Numbered from the stretch's first letter, positions 35,385 through 45,252 are shown. The stretch is 64,000 nucleotides of DNA from Dyella kyungheensis (GCF_016905005.1 NZ_JADIKC010000014.1:1-64000), one strand, 5' to 3'. Made by a program: numbers and translations. The notes: a model not told the origin generated them from the letters alone.

Positions 35385-35511
35385 CGTCATTCCGGCGCAG
35401 GCCGGAATCCAGAGACGCTGTGCTCGGTTGTTGCGGCACGCTACATCTCGTCAACGATGTCCCGACGATCGGAACCTGAGGCGCTGGATTCCGGCCTGCG
35501 CCGGAATGACG
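35385..35511. repeat. Perfect 28-bp inverted repeat element
   Basis: Arms 35385-35412 and 35484-35511 are perfect reverse complements around 71 bases. The ends read CGTCATTCCGGCG and CGCCGGAATGACG. The form resembles the CGTCATTCC-type dispersed repeats of many Proteobacteria and could be a small non-autonomous element. It contains no ORF. It lies between the PIN toxin and the cytochrome terminator. Confidence 0.8.
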
Positions 35512-35514
35512 GGC

Positions 35515-35543
35515 AAAAAAAGCGCCGCCCGCAGGCGACGCTT
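35515..35543 (-). terminator. Rho-independent terminator of the cytochrome c gene
   Basis: Stem arms 35520-35529 (AAGCGCCGCC) and 35534-35543 (GGCGACGCTT) pair with one mismatch. On the minus strand a run of T (complement of 35515-35520) follows. It sits about 30 bases past the cytochrome stop. Confidence 0.8.
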
Positions 35544-35573
35544 CTGTATCGAACAAGCCTGGCCGAGCGCTTT

Positions 35574-36095
35574 TTACTTCGCCTGATCCACAATCCAGTG
35601 CACCGCGGCCTTCACCTGCTCATCGGTGAGCGCCGGGTTGCCGCCCTTGGCCGGCATCATGTTGCCATCCGGGCCCTTGTAGCCCTCGATCGCATGCTTG
35701 ACCAGGGTGTCGATGCCTTCGGCCACGCGCGGACCCCAGTTGGCCTTGTCGCCCAGCTTCGGCGCACCGGCGACGCCGGCGGTGTGGCAGGCGTGGCAGA
35801 GGTTGTCGTAGATCGTCTTGCCGTCGGTGCTGCCACCGTAGGCGACCTGCGAGGCGGCGGCCTTGGCGGCGGCTTCCTGCGCGGCCTGCATGGCGGCGCG
35901 GCCGGTGTCGCCGGCATACACCGCGCCGGCCGGCGCGATGCGGGCCTGCGTCTGTGCGGTGGTCTGGGGATTTATTTCCTTCGGCTCGTGGTCGTAGATC
36001 CACCAGGCGCCGCCGATCAGCAACAGGGTCAGAACACTCAGGCCCGCGATCAGCATCGAAAAGCTGCGCATAAAGCTCTGGTCGGATTTCGTCAT
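35574..36095 (-). CDS. Membrane-anchored cytochrome c5 family protein
   Basis: A 173-residue c-type cytochrome. Residues about 12-34 are a membrane anchor (SMLIAGLSVLTLLLIGGAWWIY), followed by an Ala/Gln-rich linker. The heme-binding CHACH is at residues 100-104, with DNLC before it. GNMMPAKGG near 141 supplies the axial Met. It is monoheme, so it probably shuttles electrons in the periplasm. ATG 36095 is chosen over a longer frame starting in the upstream gap. A TATACT-like -10 element on the minus strand at 36189-36194 may drive it. Confidence 0.88.
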   Translation of the reverse strand: MTKSDQSFMRSFSMLIAGLSVLTLLLIGGAWWIYDHEPKEINPQTTAQTQARIAPAGAVYAGDTGRAAMQAAQEAAAKAAASQVAYGGSTDGKTIYDNLCHACHTAGVAGAPKLGDKANWGPRVAEGIDTLVKHAIEGYKGPDGNMMPAKGGNPALTDEQVKAAVHWIVDQAK

Positions 36096-36453
36096 GGAAC
36101 CGCTCACGCAATGACTCCAATTCAATGGACAGATCAAAGGACAGCCACAAAGGGCCAAATTAGCTTTGGTTCAGGCAACAATTAGCCGAGTATAGACGAA
36201 GGCCGCGGCAAGTTTTAGTCGGAACGGGCGGACAGCGTGTCGCGCCCGAAAACCGCCTGATTTCATGCAACTTTCGTCATCTGGACGCGATACGCTTCAA
36301 AACCCTGCCATCGGTCATGGGCCACCCCTGTCAACTGGCATTGTCTATTTTCGTTGATCTGACCCTATCCTTTCACTCGACAACATAGGGCAGGCGCGCT
36401 TGCGAGCGCACCGGTGGGGTCGGGTGACCTGTCTTTCATTCTGGGAGTTTTTC
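36096..36453. other. Divergent intergenic region, cytochrome c / mdtA
   Basis: 358 bases without a convincing gene. AGTATA at 36189-36194 (minus-strand TATACT) is a likely -10 box for the cytochrome gene. On the plus strand I see no clear sigma-70 pair for the efflux operon. The GGGAG before ATG 36454 is a good binding site. Confidence 0.6.
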
Positions 36454-37728
36454 ATGTCGCGTTTTTGGAAGATCGCGCTGATCGTTGTGGTCGTGATCGT
36501 GGTGGGAGCCGTCGGCTTCCGTCTGCTGCACAAGCCCGCCGCCGAGCAAGGCGCACAGGGCCAGCACCGCGGCCAGCACAAGAGTGAGGGCCAGGGCGAC
36601 GCGTCGGACAAGGATAAGGACAAGGACACGCCGCCGGTGCCGGTCACGGTCGAGCCGGTGGTGAAGCAGGACGTGCCGGTCTACCTCACCGCGCTGGGCA
36701 CCGTGCAGGCGCTCAACACCGTCACCATCAACCCGCAGATCAGCGGGCAGATGCTGAGCATCAATTTCAAGGAAGGCCAGGAAGTGAAGAAGGGCGACCT
36801 GCTGGCGCAGATCGACCCGCGTCCGTTCCAGGCCGCCTATGACCAGGCCACGGCCAAGCAGCAGCAGGACGAGGCCCAGCTCAACACCGCGCAGAGCACG
36901 CTCAAGCGCAACGACGCGCTGGTGGCCAAGGGCTATGTGGCCCAGCTGGACATGGACACCTTCCGCAACAACGTGGCCAACCTGGTCGGGCTGGTGGCGG
37001 CCGACAAGGCGGCCGTGCGCGCGGCCAAGGTCAACCTCGACTACACCCGTATCGTCTCGCCGATCGATGGCGTGGCCGGCATCCGCAACGTCGACCCGGG
37101 CAACGTGGTGACCACCACCACCGCCGTGGTCACGCTCACCCAGATCCATCCGATCTACGTGATGTTCACCCTGCCGGAGCAGAACCTGGAGATGGTGCGC
37201 AATGCGGCCGCTTCGGGCGATCCGCTGGAAGTGCTGGCGCTGGATCGCGCCGATGCGCACACCATTGCCGACGACGGCACGCTCAATGTGGTCGACAACC
37301 AGATCGACACCACCACTGGCACCTTCAGGCTGCGCTCGGTGTTCAACAACGCCAAGAGCGAGCTGTGGCCGGGCCAGTTCGTCAACACGCGCCTGAAGGT
37401 CCGCACGGTGAAGGGCGGCCTGGTGATCCCGGCGCAGGCGGTGCAGCGTGGTCCGGATGGCGACTACGTGTACCTGGTGCAGCAGGACCAGACGGTCAAG
37501 ATGAATCCGGTCGTGGTGGCCGGCGAAGTGGGCGACAGTCACGTGATGATCGGTTCGGGCTTGGCGCTCAACGATCTGGTGGTGACCGAAGGCCAGTTCC
37601 GCCTCAAGCCGGGCAGCAAGGTCAAGGCGCTCAAGCCCGGCGAAGTGCCGGCAGCGCCGACCGCGGCCGACGTGGACAAGGCCAAGAAGAACGGTCAGGG
37701 ACGCCAGGGCGGTCGCCGCGGCGGCTGA
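36454..37728 (+). CDS. mdtA: RND efflux membrane fusion protein (MdtA-like)
   Basis: A 424-residue periplasmic adaptor of a tripartite efflux pump. An N-terminal anchor covers residues 1-25, followed by a Gln/Lys/Asp-rich linker. QISGQMLSINFKEGQEVKKGDLLAQIDPRPFQ is the lipoyl/barrel-sandwich entry, with a helical hairpin at about 130-170 and beta-barrel parts (TRIVSPIDGVAGIRNVDPGN). The C-terminal tail is Arg/Gly/Gln-rich. ATG 36454 has GGGAG upstream. It is upstream of two MdtB/MdtC-like pumps. No outer-membrane channel gene is in the window. Confidence 0.9.
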   Translation: MSRFWKIALIVVVVIVVGAVGFRLLHKPAAEQGAQGQHRGQHKSEGQGDASDKDKDKDTPPVPVTVEPVVKQDVPVYLTALGTVQALNTVTINPQISGQMLSINFKEGQEVKKGDLLAQIDPRPFQAAYDQATAKQQQDEAQLNTAQSTLKRNDALVAKGYVAQLDMDTFRNNVANLVGLVAADKAAVRAAKVNLDYTRIVSPIDGVAGIRNVDPGNVVTTTTAVVTLTQIHPIYVMFTLPEQNLEMVRNAAASGDPLEVLALDRADAHTIADDGTLNVVDNQIDTTTGTFRLRSVFNNAKSELWPGQFVNTRLKVRTVKGGLVIPAQAVQRGPDGDYVYLVQQDQTVKMNPVVVAGEVGDSHVMIGSGLALNDLVVTEGQFRLKPGSKVKALKPGEVPAAPTAADVDKAKKNGQGRQGGRRGG

Positions 37729-37914
37729 TGATGGTTGGAGCAGGGCGAGGGACGAGGGATGAGTGGAGCGCGCGCGACGACCGGGCTGCTCGCCACGCAT
37801 CGAGTGGGCAGACAGGCATGAACTTGCGCCCTCGCGACTCGTCCCCGACCCCTCCATCAACGACACGGGGCGCCGCAGGACAGGCGCCCGCCACACACAT
37901 CGACGGCTGACCCC

Positions 37915-40900
37915 ATGGGCTTCTCCACACTCTTCATTCGCCGACCGATCGCCACCTCGCTGTTGATGGTGGCGGTGCTGTTGCTCGGCATCCTCGGCTA
38001 CCGCGAGCTGCCGGTGTCGGCGCTGCCGGAAATCGACGCGCCCAGCCTGGTCGTGACCACGCAGTACCCGGGCGCCAGCGCATCGACCATGGCGTCCCTG
38101 GTCACCACGCCGCTGGAGCGCAACTTCGGCCAGATCTCCGGCCTTTCGATGATGACCTCCGATTCGTCGGCGGGTCTCTCGACCATCGTGCTGCAGTTCG
38201 CGATGGACCGTGACATCGACATCGCGGCGCAGGACGTGCAGGCGGCCATCAACCAGGCGCGCGGCACCTTGCCGAGCACGCTGCCGTATCCGCCCGTCTA
38301 CAACCGCGTGAATCCGGCCGACGCGCCGATCATCACGCTCAAGCTCACCTCCGACAGCCTGCCGCTGCGCGACGTAAACAATTACGCCGACTCGATCCTG
38401 GCGCAGAAGCTCTCGCAGGTGCAGGGCGTGGGCCTGGTGTCGATTGCCGGCAACGTGCGTCCGGCCGTGCGCGTGCAGGTGAATCCGTCGCAGCTGGCGA
38501 ACCTCGGCCTCACCATGGAGGACGTGCGCAGCGCGCTCACCGAGGCCAACGTGAACGCGCCCAAGGGCACGCTCAACGGCGCCACGCAGTCCTACAGCAT
38601 CGGTACCAACGATCAGCTAGCCACGGCAGCCGAGTACCAGAGCACCATCATCGCGTACAAGAACAACGCGCCGGTGCGCCTGTCCGACGTCGCCAGCGTG
38701 GTCGACGGCGTGGAGAACGACCAGCTCGCCGCGTGGGCCAATGGCAAGCCGGCGGTGCTGCTCGACATCCGCCGCCAGCCGGGCGCCAACATCGTGCAGA
38801 CGGTGGAGCAGATCCGCAGCATCCTGCCGCAGCTGCAGGCGGTGTTGCCGGCGGACGTCCATCTGGATGTGTTCGCCGACCGCACCATCACCATCCGCGC
38901 CTCGGTGGAGGACGTGCAGTTCACCCTGATCCTCACCATCTTCCTGGTGGTGGCGGTGATCTTCGTGTTCCTGCGGCGCCTGTGGGCCACCATCATTCCG
39001 TCGGTGGCGGTGCCGCTGTCGCTGATGGGCACGTTCGGCGTGATGGCCTTCACCGGCATGTCGCTGGACAACCTTTCGCTGATGGCGCTCACCGTCGCCA
39101 CCGGCTTCGTGGTGGACGATGCGATCGTGATGATCGAGAACATCGTGCGCTACATCGAACAGGGCAAGGACGGCAAGGAAGCCGCCGAGATCGGCGCAAG
39201 GGAAATCGGCTTCACCGTGTTGTCGCTGACCGTGTCGCTGATCGCGGTGTTCCTGCCGCTGCTGCTGATGCCGGGCGTCACCGGCCGCCTGTTCCACGAA
39301 TTCGCCTGGGTGCTGACCATCGCGGTGGCCATCTCGATGCTGGTGTCGTTGACGCTGACGCCGATGATGTGCGCCTACCTGCTCAAGCCCGATGCGTTGC
39401 CCGAAGGCGACGATGCGCACGAGCGCCACGCCGCCGCCGGCAAGAAGACCTGGTGGACGCGCCTGGTCAACGTGTACGAGAGCTCGCTCGACTGGGTGCT
39501 CGGCCACCAGCGTTTCACCATGCTGATCGCCGCGGCCACCGTGGTGTTCACCGTGTTCCTGTACATCGTGATCCCCAAGGGCCTGTTGCCCGAGCAGGAC
39601 ACGGGCCTGGTCACCGGCGTGGTGCAGGCCGACCAGAACGTGGCGTTCCCGCAGATGGAAGTGCGCACCAAGGCCGTGGCCGATGCATTGCGCCGCGACA
39701 AGGCGGTGACCGGCGTGGCCGCGTTCATCGGTGCGGGTTCGATCAATCCCACGCTCAACCAGGGCCAGCTCAGCATCGTGCTGAAGGATCGCGGCGATCG
39801 CGACGGCCTCGACGAAGTGCTGGCGCGCCTGCAGAAGGAAGCCGCCGGCATTCCGGGCGTGGCGCTGTACCTCAAGCCGGTGCAGGACGTCACGCTGGAT
39901 AGCCGCGTGTCGGCCACCGAGTACCAGTACTCGATGTCCGATGTGAACGCGACCGAGCTTTCCGGTTATGCCACGCAGATGACGCAGGCGCTGCGCGAAC
40001 TGCCCGAACTGGCCGACGTGGACAACAACCTCGCCGACCAGGGCAGCTCGCTCAAGTTGACCATCGACCGCGAGAAGGCAAGCCGGCTCGGCGTGCCGGT
40101 GCAGACCATCGACGACACGCTGTACGACTCGTTCGGCCAGCGCCAGATCTCCACTATCTTCACCCAGCTCAACCAGTACCGCGTGGTGCTCGAAGTGGCG
40201 CCGCAGTTCCGCTCCAGCACCGCGCTGCTCAACCAGCTAACGGTGAAGAGCAACGGCAGCGGCGCACTGACCGGCAGCAACGCCACCGCGTTCGGCCAGG
40301 TCGCTTCGAGCAATTCGTCCACCAGCACGGGTCTGGGCGTGGCCAACACCGGCGTGATCATCGGCGGCGGCGGCACCATTCCGCTGGCCTCGCTGGCCAC
40401 GGCCGAAGTCACCACCGCGCCGCTGGTGGTCAGCCATCAGCAGCAGCTGCCGGCGGTGACCGTGTCGTTCAACCTCGCGCCGGGCTATTCGCTGTCCGAG
40501 GCGGTGGAGGCGATTCGCGGTGTCGAGCAGAAGCTCAACTTCCCGCCGCAGGTGCGTGGGCAGTTCATCGGCAAGGCGGCGGAGTTCTCCACCTCGCTGA
40601 CCAACGAAGTGCTGTTGCTGATCGCTTCCATCGTGGTGATCTACATCGTGCTGGGCGTGTTGTACGAGAGCTACATCCACCCGCTGACGATCATCTCCAC
40701 GCTGCCGCCGGCGGGTGTCGGTGCGTTGCTGGCGCTGATCCTGTGCGACATGAGCCTGTCGGTGGACGGCATCGTGGGCATCGTGCTGTTGATCGGTATC
40801 GTGAAGAAGAACGCGATCATGATGATCGACTTCGCGATCGAGGCGCAGCGCGAAGGCATGAAGCCGCACGAGGCGATCCGTCGCGCGTGTCTGCTGCGTT

Positions 40901-41151
40901 TCCGCCCGATCATGATGACCACCGCCGCGGCCATGCTCGGTGCCTTGCCGCTGGCCTTGGGCAACGGCATCGGCGCGGAGCTGCGCCGTCCGCTGGGCGT
41001 CTCCATCGTCGGCGGCCTGCTGCTCTCGCAGCTGGTGACGCTGTACACCACGCCGGTGATCTACCTGTACATGGAGCGCTTCTCCGATTGGCTGCGCGTG
41101 CGTCGCGAACGCCGTGCGCTGCTGCGCGCGGAAACGCGGGGCGCCATGTAA
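37915..41151 (+). CDS. mdtB: RND multidrug efflux pump subunit (MdtB-like)
   Basis: A 1078-residue inner-membrane proton-driven pump of the HAE1 family. It has 12 predicted membrane segments in the usual 1 + 5 + 1 + 5 layout. The N-terminus FIRRPIATSLLMVAVLLLGI and ELPVSALPEID match MdtB well. The proton-relay aspartates are in GFVVDDAIVMIEN near residue 403, and the partner Lys is in GIVKKNAIMMIDFA near 963. It is 186 bases downstream of mdtA, an unusually long gap for a pair, with a weak binding site. A perfect terminator follows at 41203, isolating it from mdtC. Confidence 0.9.
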   Translation: MGFSTLFIRRPIATSLLMVAVLLLGILGYRELPVSALPEIDAPSLVVTTQYPGASASTMASLVTTPLERNFGQISGLSMMTSDSSAGLSTIVLQFAMDRDIDIAAQDVQAAINQARGTLPSTLPYPPVYNRVNPADAPIITLKLTSDSLPLRDVNNYADSILAQKLSQVQGVGLVSIAGNVRPAVRVQVNPSQLANLGLTMEDVRSALTEANVNAPKGTLNGATQSYSIGTNDQLATAAEYQSTIIAYKNNAPVRLSDVASVVDGVENDQLAAWANGKPAVLLDIRRQPGANIVQTVEQIRSILPQLQAVLPADVHLDVFADRTITIRASVEDVQFTLILTIFLVVAVIFVFLRRLWATIIPSVAVPLSLMGTFGVMAFTGMSLDNLSLMALTVATGFVVDDAIVMIENIVRYIEQGKDGKEAAEIGAREIGFTVLSLTVSLIAVFLPLLLMPGVTGRLFHEFAWVLTIAVAISMLVSLTLTPMMCAYLLKPDALPEGDDAHERHAAAGKKTWWTRLVNVYESSLDWVLGHQRFTMLIAAATVVFTVFLYIVIPKGLLPEQDTGLVTGVVQADQNVAFPQMEVRTKAVADALRRDKAVTGVAAFIGAGSINPTLNQGQLSIVLKDRGDRDGLDEVLARLQKEAAGIPGVALYLKPVQDVTLDSRVSATEYQYSMSDVNATELSGYATQMTQALRELPELADVDNNLADQGSSLKLTIDREKASRLGVPVQTIDDTLYDSFGQRQISTIFTQLNQYRVVLEVAPQFRSSTALLNQLTVKSNGSGALTGSNATAFGQVASSNSSTSTGLGVANTGVIIGGGGTIPLASLATAEVTTAPLVVSHQQQLPAVTVSFNLAPGYSLSEAVEAIRGVEQKLNFPPQVRGQFIGKAAEFSTSLTNEVLLLIASIVVIYIVLGVLYESYIHPLTIISTLPPAGVGALLALILCDMSLSVDGIVGIVLLIGIVKKNAIMMIDFAIEAQREGMKPHEAIRRACLLRFRPIMMTTAAAMLGALPLALGNGIGAELRRPLGVSIVGGLLLSQLVTLYTTPVIYLYMERFSDWLRVRRERRALLRAETRGAM

Positions 41152-41202
41152 TGGCAGCAGGCACGATCCGGCCGGTACCGGGTCGGCGGCCACGAAGATC
41201 GA

Positions 41203-41232
41203 GGGGCGCGCCATGATGGCGCGCCCCTTTTC
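41203..41232 (+). terminator. Rho-independent terminator after mdtB
   Basis: GGGGCGCGCC (41203-41212) and GGCGCGCCCC (41218-41227) pair perfectly around ATGAT, then TTTTC. It ends the mdtAB transcript before the LOG-like gene. Confidence 0.9.
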
Positions 41233-41265
41233 ATTTTCCGACTTCCACATCACCGGAGTGAAGGC

Positions 41266-41781
41266 ATGAGCATGTCGAGAAAGCCGCAAGTCTGCGTATT
41301 GGGTAGCGCCGAGCCGGGCTCGAAGGCGTATGAGCTGGCTGGTCAGGCCGGCGAGTTGTTGGCGAAATCAGGCATCACCGTGGTCAGCGGTTGCGGCAGT
41401 CCGGCCACGCGGCATGCCGCTCAGCGAGCCATCGACGCAGGCGGTCTGGTCGTGAGCATCCTTCCCGCCGACGCGATGCCGGCCGAGGATTGGCCCGCCA
41501 GCGTCGTCATTCCCTGTGGCATGGGCGATGCGCGCAACCTGTTGATGGCATTGGCGGGCGACGCCTGCCTGGTGATCGGCGGCCGCGCCGGCACGATCTC
41601 CGAAGTGTGCCTGGCCTGGCTGCATCATCGACCGTTGCTGCCGCTGACGGGTTGCGGCGGTTGGTCGGACGGGCTGTTGCAGAATCCGCCGGACGAGCGC
41701 GGCAACTCGCCAATCCTGCCGTGGGATTCCATTGCCACGCTGGACGCGCAGCTGCAGTCGCTGAACCTAGTACGCATTTAG
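41266..41781 (+). CDS. LOG/TIGR00725-family nucleotide-processing protein
   Basis: A 171-residue Rossmann-fold protein of the SLOG superfamily. CVLGSAEPGSKAYELAGQAGELLAKSGITVVSGCG is the N-terminal nucleotide-binding half, and GGRAGTISEVCLAW near residue 107 matches the GGxGTxxE active motif (the leading Pro of PGGxGT is absent). LOG enzymes hydrolyse nucleotide 5'-monophosphates or cytokinin ribosides; the substrate here is unknown. ATG 41266 is preceded by GGAG and GAAGG. It sits between the two RND pump genes. It ends in a palindrome (TTAGACGTCTAA, 41778-41789) covering its stop. Confidence 0.8.
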   Translation: MSMSRKPQVCVLGSAEPGSKAYELAGQAGELLAKSGITVVSGCGSPATRHAAQRAIDAGGLVVSILPADAMPAEDWPASVVIPCGMGDARNLLMALAGDACLVIGGRAGTISEVCLAWLHHRPLLPLTGCGGWSDGLLQNPPDERGNSPILPWDSIATLDAQLQSLNLVRI

Positions 41782-41823
41782 ACGTCTAAGAGACGAATTG
41801 TTCTTCATCGTGTCTCCTGGCCC

Positions 41824-41846
41824 CGCCATCATCGGAAATGATGGCG
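41824..41846 (+). other. Hairpin downstream of the LOG-like gene
   Basis: CGCCATCAT and ATGATGGCG pair perfectly around CGGAA. No T-run follows, so it is at best a weak terminator. The remainder of the 41782-42012 gap shows no clear promoter. Confidence 0.4.
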
Positions 41847-42012
41847 AGGAAAGGGTCTGCGCGTCGCAAAACCTCATCAACCAAACCGGCCGTCATGCGT
41901 TCTTGCGTCAATGTGCGGTATATACGTACCTTCGTGCGTGCGTCTCTTGAGTGGCGCGCGGCTTCTTTGAATACCTTCGCGCCCCGCGCGTTGCTCCTGG
42001 CTTCCTGACGGC

Positions 42013-45000
42013 ATGAACATTTCCGGCCCCTTCATTCGCCGCCCGATCGGTACCTCGCTGCTTGCCATGGGCGTCTTCGCGGTGGGCCTGATCTGCTACG
42101 TGCTGCTGGGCGTGGCCGCGCTGCCGAACATGCAGTTCCCGGTGATCTTCGTGCAGGCCAGCCAGGCCGGCGCGAGCGCCAACACCATGGCCTCCACCGT
42201 GGCCGCTCCGCTGGAGCGCCACCTCGGCCAGGTGCCCGGCATCGACACCATGCGCTCGTCCAGTTCGCTGGGCAGCACGCAGGTGTTCCTGATGTTCGAG
42301 GCGGGGCGCAACCTGGACTCCGCGGCGCGCGACGTGCAGGCGGCGATCAATGCCGCGCAGTCGGACCTGCCCAGCGGCCTCAACGCGCCACCGAGCTACC
42401 AGAAGGCCAACCCCAACGACGATCCGATCATCGCGTTCGCGCTCACCTCGGAAACGCAGTCGGCACGCGAGCTCTACGACATCGCCGATTCGCTGCTCGC
42501 GCAGCGCATCCGCCAGCTCGACGGCGTGTCGGAAGTGGACATCCTCGGTGCCGCGACGCCGGCCATCCGCGTCGACGTCAACCTGCGCCAGCTCAATGCG
42601 CTGGGCCTGTCGCCCGACCAGCTGCGCAATGCGCTTACCGCCGCCAACGTCACCTCGCCGCAGGGCTTCCTGTCCGACGGCAAGACCACCATGGCGGTGA
42701 CCGCCAACGATTCGCTGCATAGCGCGGCCGACTTCGCCAACCTGGTGATCGCTTCCAACAACGGTACGCCGGTGCGCCTCTCCGACGTGGCCAAGGTGTA
42801 CGACGGTTTGCAGGACGCGTATCAGGCCGCGTGGTTCCAGGGCAAGCCGGCGATCCTGATGTACGTGTATCGCCAGTCGACCGCCAACATCATCGGCACG
42901 GTGGATCGCGTGAAGGCCGCCGTGCCGCTGTTGCGCGACTACCTGCAGCCCGGCACCACGCTCACGCCGTACTTCGACGGTACGCCGACCATCCGCGCGT
43001 CGCTGCATGAAGTGCAGGCCACGCTGCTGATCAGCCTGCTGATGGTGATGCTGACCATGGCGGTGTTCCTGCGCCGCCTCGCACCCACGCTGATCGCCAC
43101 CGCCGCGGTGCCGCTGTCGCTCGCCGGTGCCGCGATGGTGATGTACGTGCTCGGCTTCACCCTCAACAACCTCACCCTGCTGGCGCTGGTGATTGCCATC
43201 GGCTTCGTGGTGGACGATGCGATCGTGGTGATCGAGAACATCGTGCGCCATATCGACCAGGGCATGACGCGCATGGAAGCTGCGCTGGCGGGCGCCAAGG
43301 AGATCGGCTTCACCATCGTCTCGATCACCGCCTCGCTGGTGGCGGTGTTCCTGCCGCTATTGTTCATGAGCGGCATCACGGGACTGTTCTTCAAGGAATT
43401 CACCATCACGCTGGTGGCGGCGATCATCGTCTCGGCGCTGGTCTCGCTCACCCTCACCACCTCGCTGTGCGGGCAATTCCTCAGCGGCCATGAGCAGGAC
43501 AAGCCGACTACGCGCATCGGCAAGGCGCTGGAAGGTTTCCAGGCCGGCATGCTGGGCGTGTATTCGCGCTGCCTGAAGTTCTCGATCAAGCACGCGCTGG
43601 CGTTCTCGCTGACGCCGCTGGTGTTGATCGTCGTCACCATCTTCTTGTTCAGCCAGGTGAAGACCGGCCTGTTCCCGCAGCAGGACACGGGGCTTATCCG
43701 CGGACGTGCGACCTCGGGTGCCACGGTGTCGTTCCAGGATGCGGTGAGCCGCCAGCAACGCCTGATCGACATGCTGAAGAAGGATCACGACGTGGCGCGC
43801 GTCGGTTCGCGCCTGGGCAGCAGCCGCCAGGGCGCGTCGGGCACGTTCGACATCGAATTGAAGACGCACGCGCAGGGCCGCAAGGACGACACCTTCGCCG
43901 TGCTGGCGCGATTGAGCGCCAAGGCGGCGCGCTATCCCGATCTCAATGTGCGCTTGCGTCCGATCCAGGATCTGCCCAGCTTCGGCGGTGGCGGCACCAG
44001 CCAGGGCGCGCAATACCAGGTCTCGTTGCAGGGCGACGACCCGCAGGAATTGACGCTGTGGTTGCCCAAGCTGGTCGCCGAGCTGAAGAAGAACCCCAAG
44101 CTCAAGGACGTGGGCAGCGACGTGGACGACGCCGGCCTGCAGCAGAACATCGTGATCGACCGCGACAAGGCGGCGCGCCTGGGCGTAGGCATCGGCACCA
44201 TCGATGGCGCGCTCTACAACGCGTTCGGCCAGCGCCAGATCAGTACCATCTATTCCGATCTCAACCAATACAAAGTGGTGGTGAACGCGTTGCCGAATCA
44301 AACGGCCACGCCGGCTGCGATCAATTCGGTCTACGTTTCCAGCAACAGCGGCAAGATGGTGCCGCTCACCGCATTCGCGCACCAGGAACCCGGCCTGGCG
44401 CCGACCCAGATCTCGCACGAAAACCAGTACACCGTGATGAGCATGAGCTTCAACCTCGCCCCCGGCGTGAGCATGGGCGAAGCGTTGGAGATCATCCAGC
44501 AGACCGGTGCGCAGATGCGCCTGCCGGGCGACATCCGCATCAACATCGGCGGCGATTTCCGCCGCTTCCAGCAGTCGCAGAGCGGCATGCTGTGGCTGCT
44601 GCTCGGCGCGGTCATCACCGTCTACATCGTGCTGGGCATGTTGTACGAGAGCCTGATCCATCCGGTGACGATTCTCTCCACGCTGCCGGCGGCGGGCGTG
44701 GGCGCGTTGCTGGCGCTGTGGTACACCGATACCGAGCTGTCGGTGATCGCGCAGATCGCGCTCGTGTTACTGATCGGCATCGTCAAGAAGAACGCGATCA
44801 TGATGATCGACTTCGCCCTGGTGTCCCGACGCGAGCATGGGCTGAGTCCGGCCGATGCCGCCTACGAGGCGAGCATGGTGCGTTTCCGTCCGATCATGAT
44901 GACCACCATGGTGGCCATTCTCGCCGCGGTGCCCATCGCGGTGGGCCTGGGCGAAGGCTCCGATCTGCGCCGCCCGCTGGGTATCGCGCTGATCGGCGGC

Positions 45001-45141
45001 CTGCTGATCTCGCAATCCCTGACCCTGCTGAGCACGCCGGCGCTGTATGTCATTTTCTCCTGCCTGTCCGACCGCTGGAGCAGCTGGCGCGCCCGCCGCC
45101 GAGCCTTCCATCGTACCCAGCAGGCGCTGTCACGGTCGTGA
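42013..45141 (+). CDS. mdtC: RND multidrug efflux pump subunit (MdtC-like)
   Basis: A 1042-residue second HAE1 pump subunit, matching MdtC in several N-terminal stretches (AAPLERHLGQVPGIDTM, RSSSSLGSTQVFLMFEAG, DVQAAINAAQSDLPSG). The proton-relay aspartates are in GFVVDDAIVVIEN near residue 400, and the Lys is in GIVKKNAIMMIDFA near 920. In enterobacteria MdtB and MdtC form a 2:1 hetero-oligomer fed by MdtA; here a terminator and an unrelated gene separate the two. ATG 42013 has a weak binding site. Confidence 0.88.
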   Translation: MNISGPFIRRPIGTSLLAMGVFAVGLICYVLLGVAALPNMQFPVIFVQASQAGASANTMASTVAAPLERHLGQVPGIDTMRSSSSLGSTQVFLMFEAGRNLDSAARDVQAAINAAQSDLPSGLNAPPSYQKANPNDDPIIAFALTSETQSARELYDIADSLLAQRIRQLDGVSEVDILGAATPAIRVDVNLRQLNALGLSPDQLRNALTAANVTSPQGFLSDGKTTMAVTANDSLHSAADFANLVIASNNGTPVRLSDVAKVYDGLQDAYQAAWFQGKPAILMYVYRQSTANIIGTVDRVKAAVPLLRDYLQPGTTLTPYFDGTPTIRASLHEVQATLLISLLMVMLTMAVFLRRLAPTLIATAAVPLSLAGAAMVMYVLGFTLNNLTLLALVIAIGFVVDDAIVVIENIVRHIDQGMTRMEAALAGAKEIGFTIVSITASLVAVFLPLLFMSGITGLFFKEFTITLVAAIIVSALVSLTLTTSLCGQFLSGHEQDKPTTRIGKALEGFQAGMLGVYSRCLKFSIKHALAFSLTPLVLIVVTIFLFSQVKTGLFPQQDTGLIRGRATSGATVSFQDAVSRQQRLIDMLKKDHDVARVGSRLGSSRQGASGTFDIELKTHAQGRKDDTFAVLARLSAKAARYPDLNVRLRPIQDLPSFGGGGTSQGAQYQVSLQGDDPQELTLWLPKLVAELKKNPKLKDVGSDVDDAGLQQNIVIDRDKAARLGVGIGTIDGALYNAFGQRQISTIYSDLNQYKVVVNALPNQTATPAAINSVYVSSNSGKMVPLTAFAHQEPGLAPTQISHENQYTVMSMSFNLAPGVSMGEALEIIQQTGAQMRLPGDIRINIGGDFRRFQQSQSGMLWLLLGAVITVYIVLGMLYESLIHPVTILSTLPAAGVGALLALWYTDTELSVIAQIALVLLIGIVKKNAIMMIDFALVSRREHGLSPADAAYEASMVRFRPIMMTTMVAILAAVPIAVGLGEGSDLRRPLGIALIGGLLISQSLTLLSTPALYVIFSCLSDRWSSWRARRRAFHRTQQALSRS

Positions 45142-45252
45142 TGGGCGCCCTGCGGTAGCGGAAAAGTCGTTGAAACCGGCCGTTACGATCACAGCTCGTT
45201 AACCCTGCCGCCGGTAACACTGGTCGCTCCTTTTGGGATGGAGGAGCGTTCG

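Noticed and set aside
41778..41789. TTAGACGTCTAA as a regulatory site
   Set aside because: It covers the stop codon of the LOG-like gene and is isolated; a 12-base palindrome may arise by chance.
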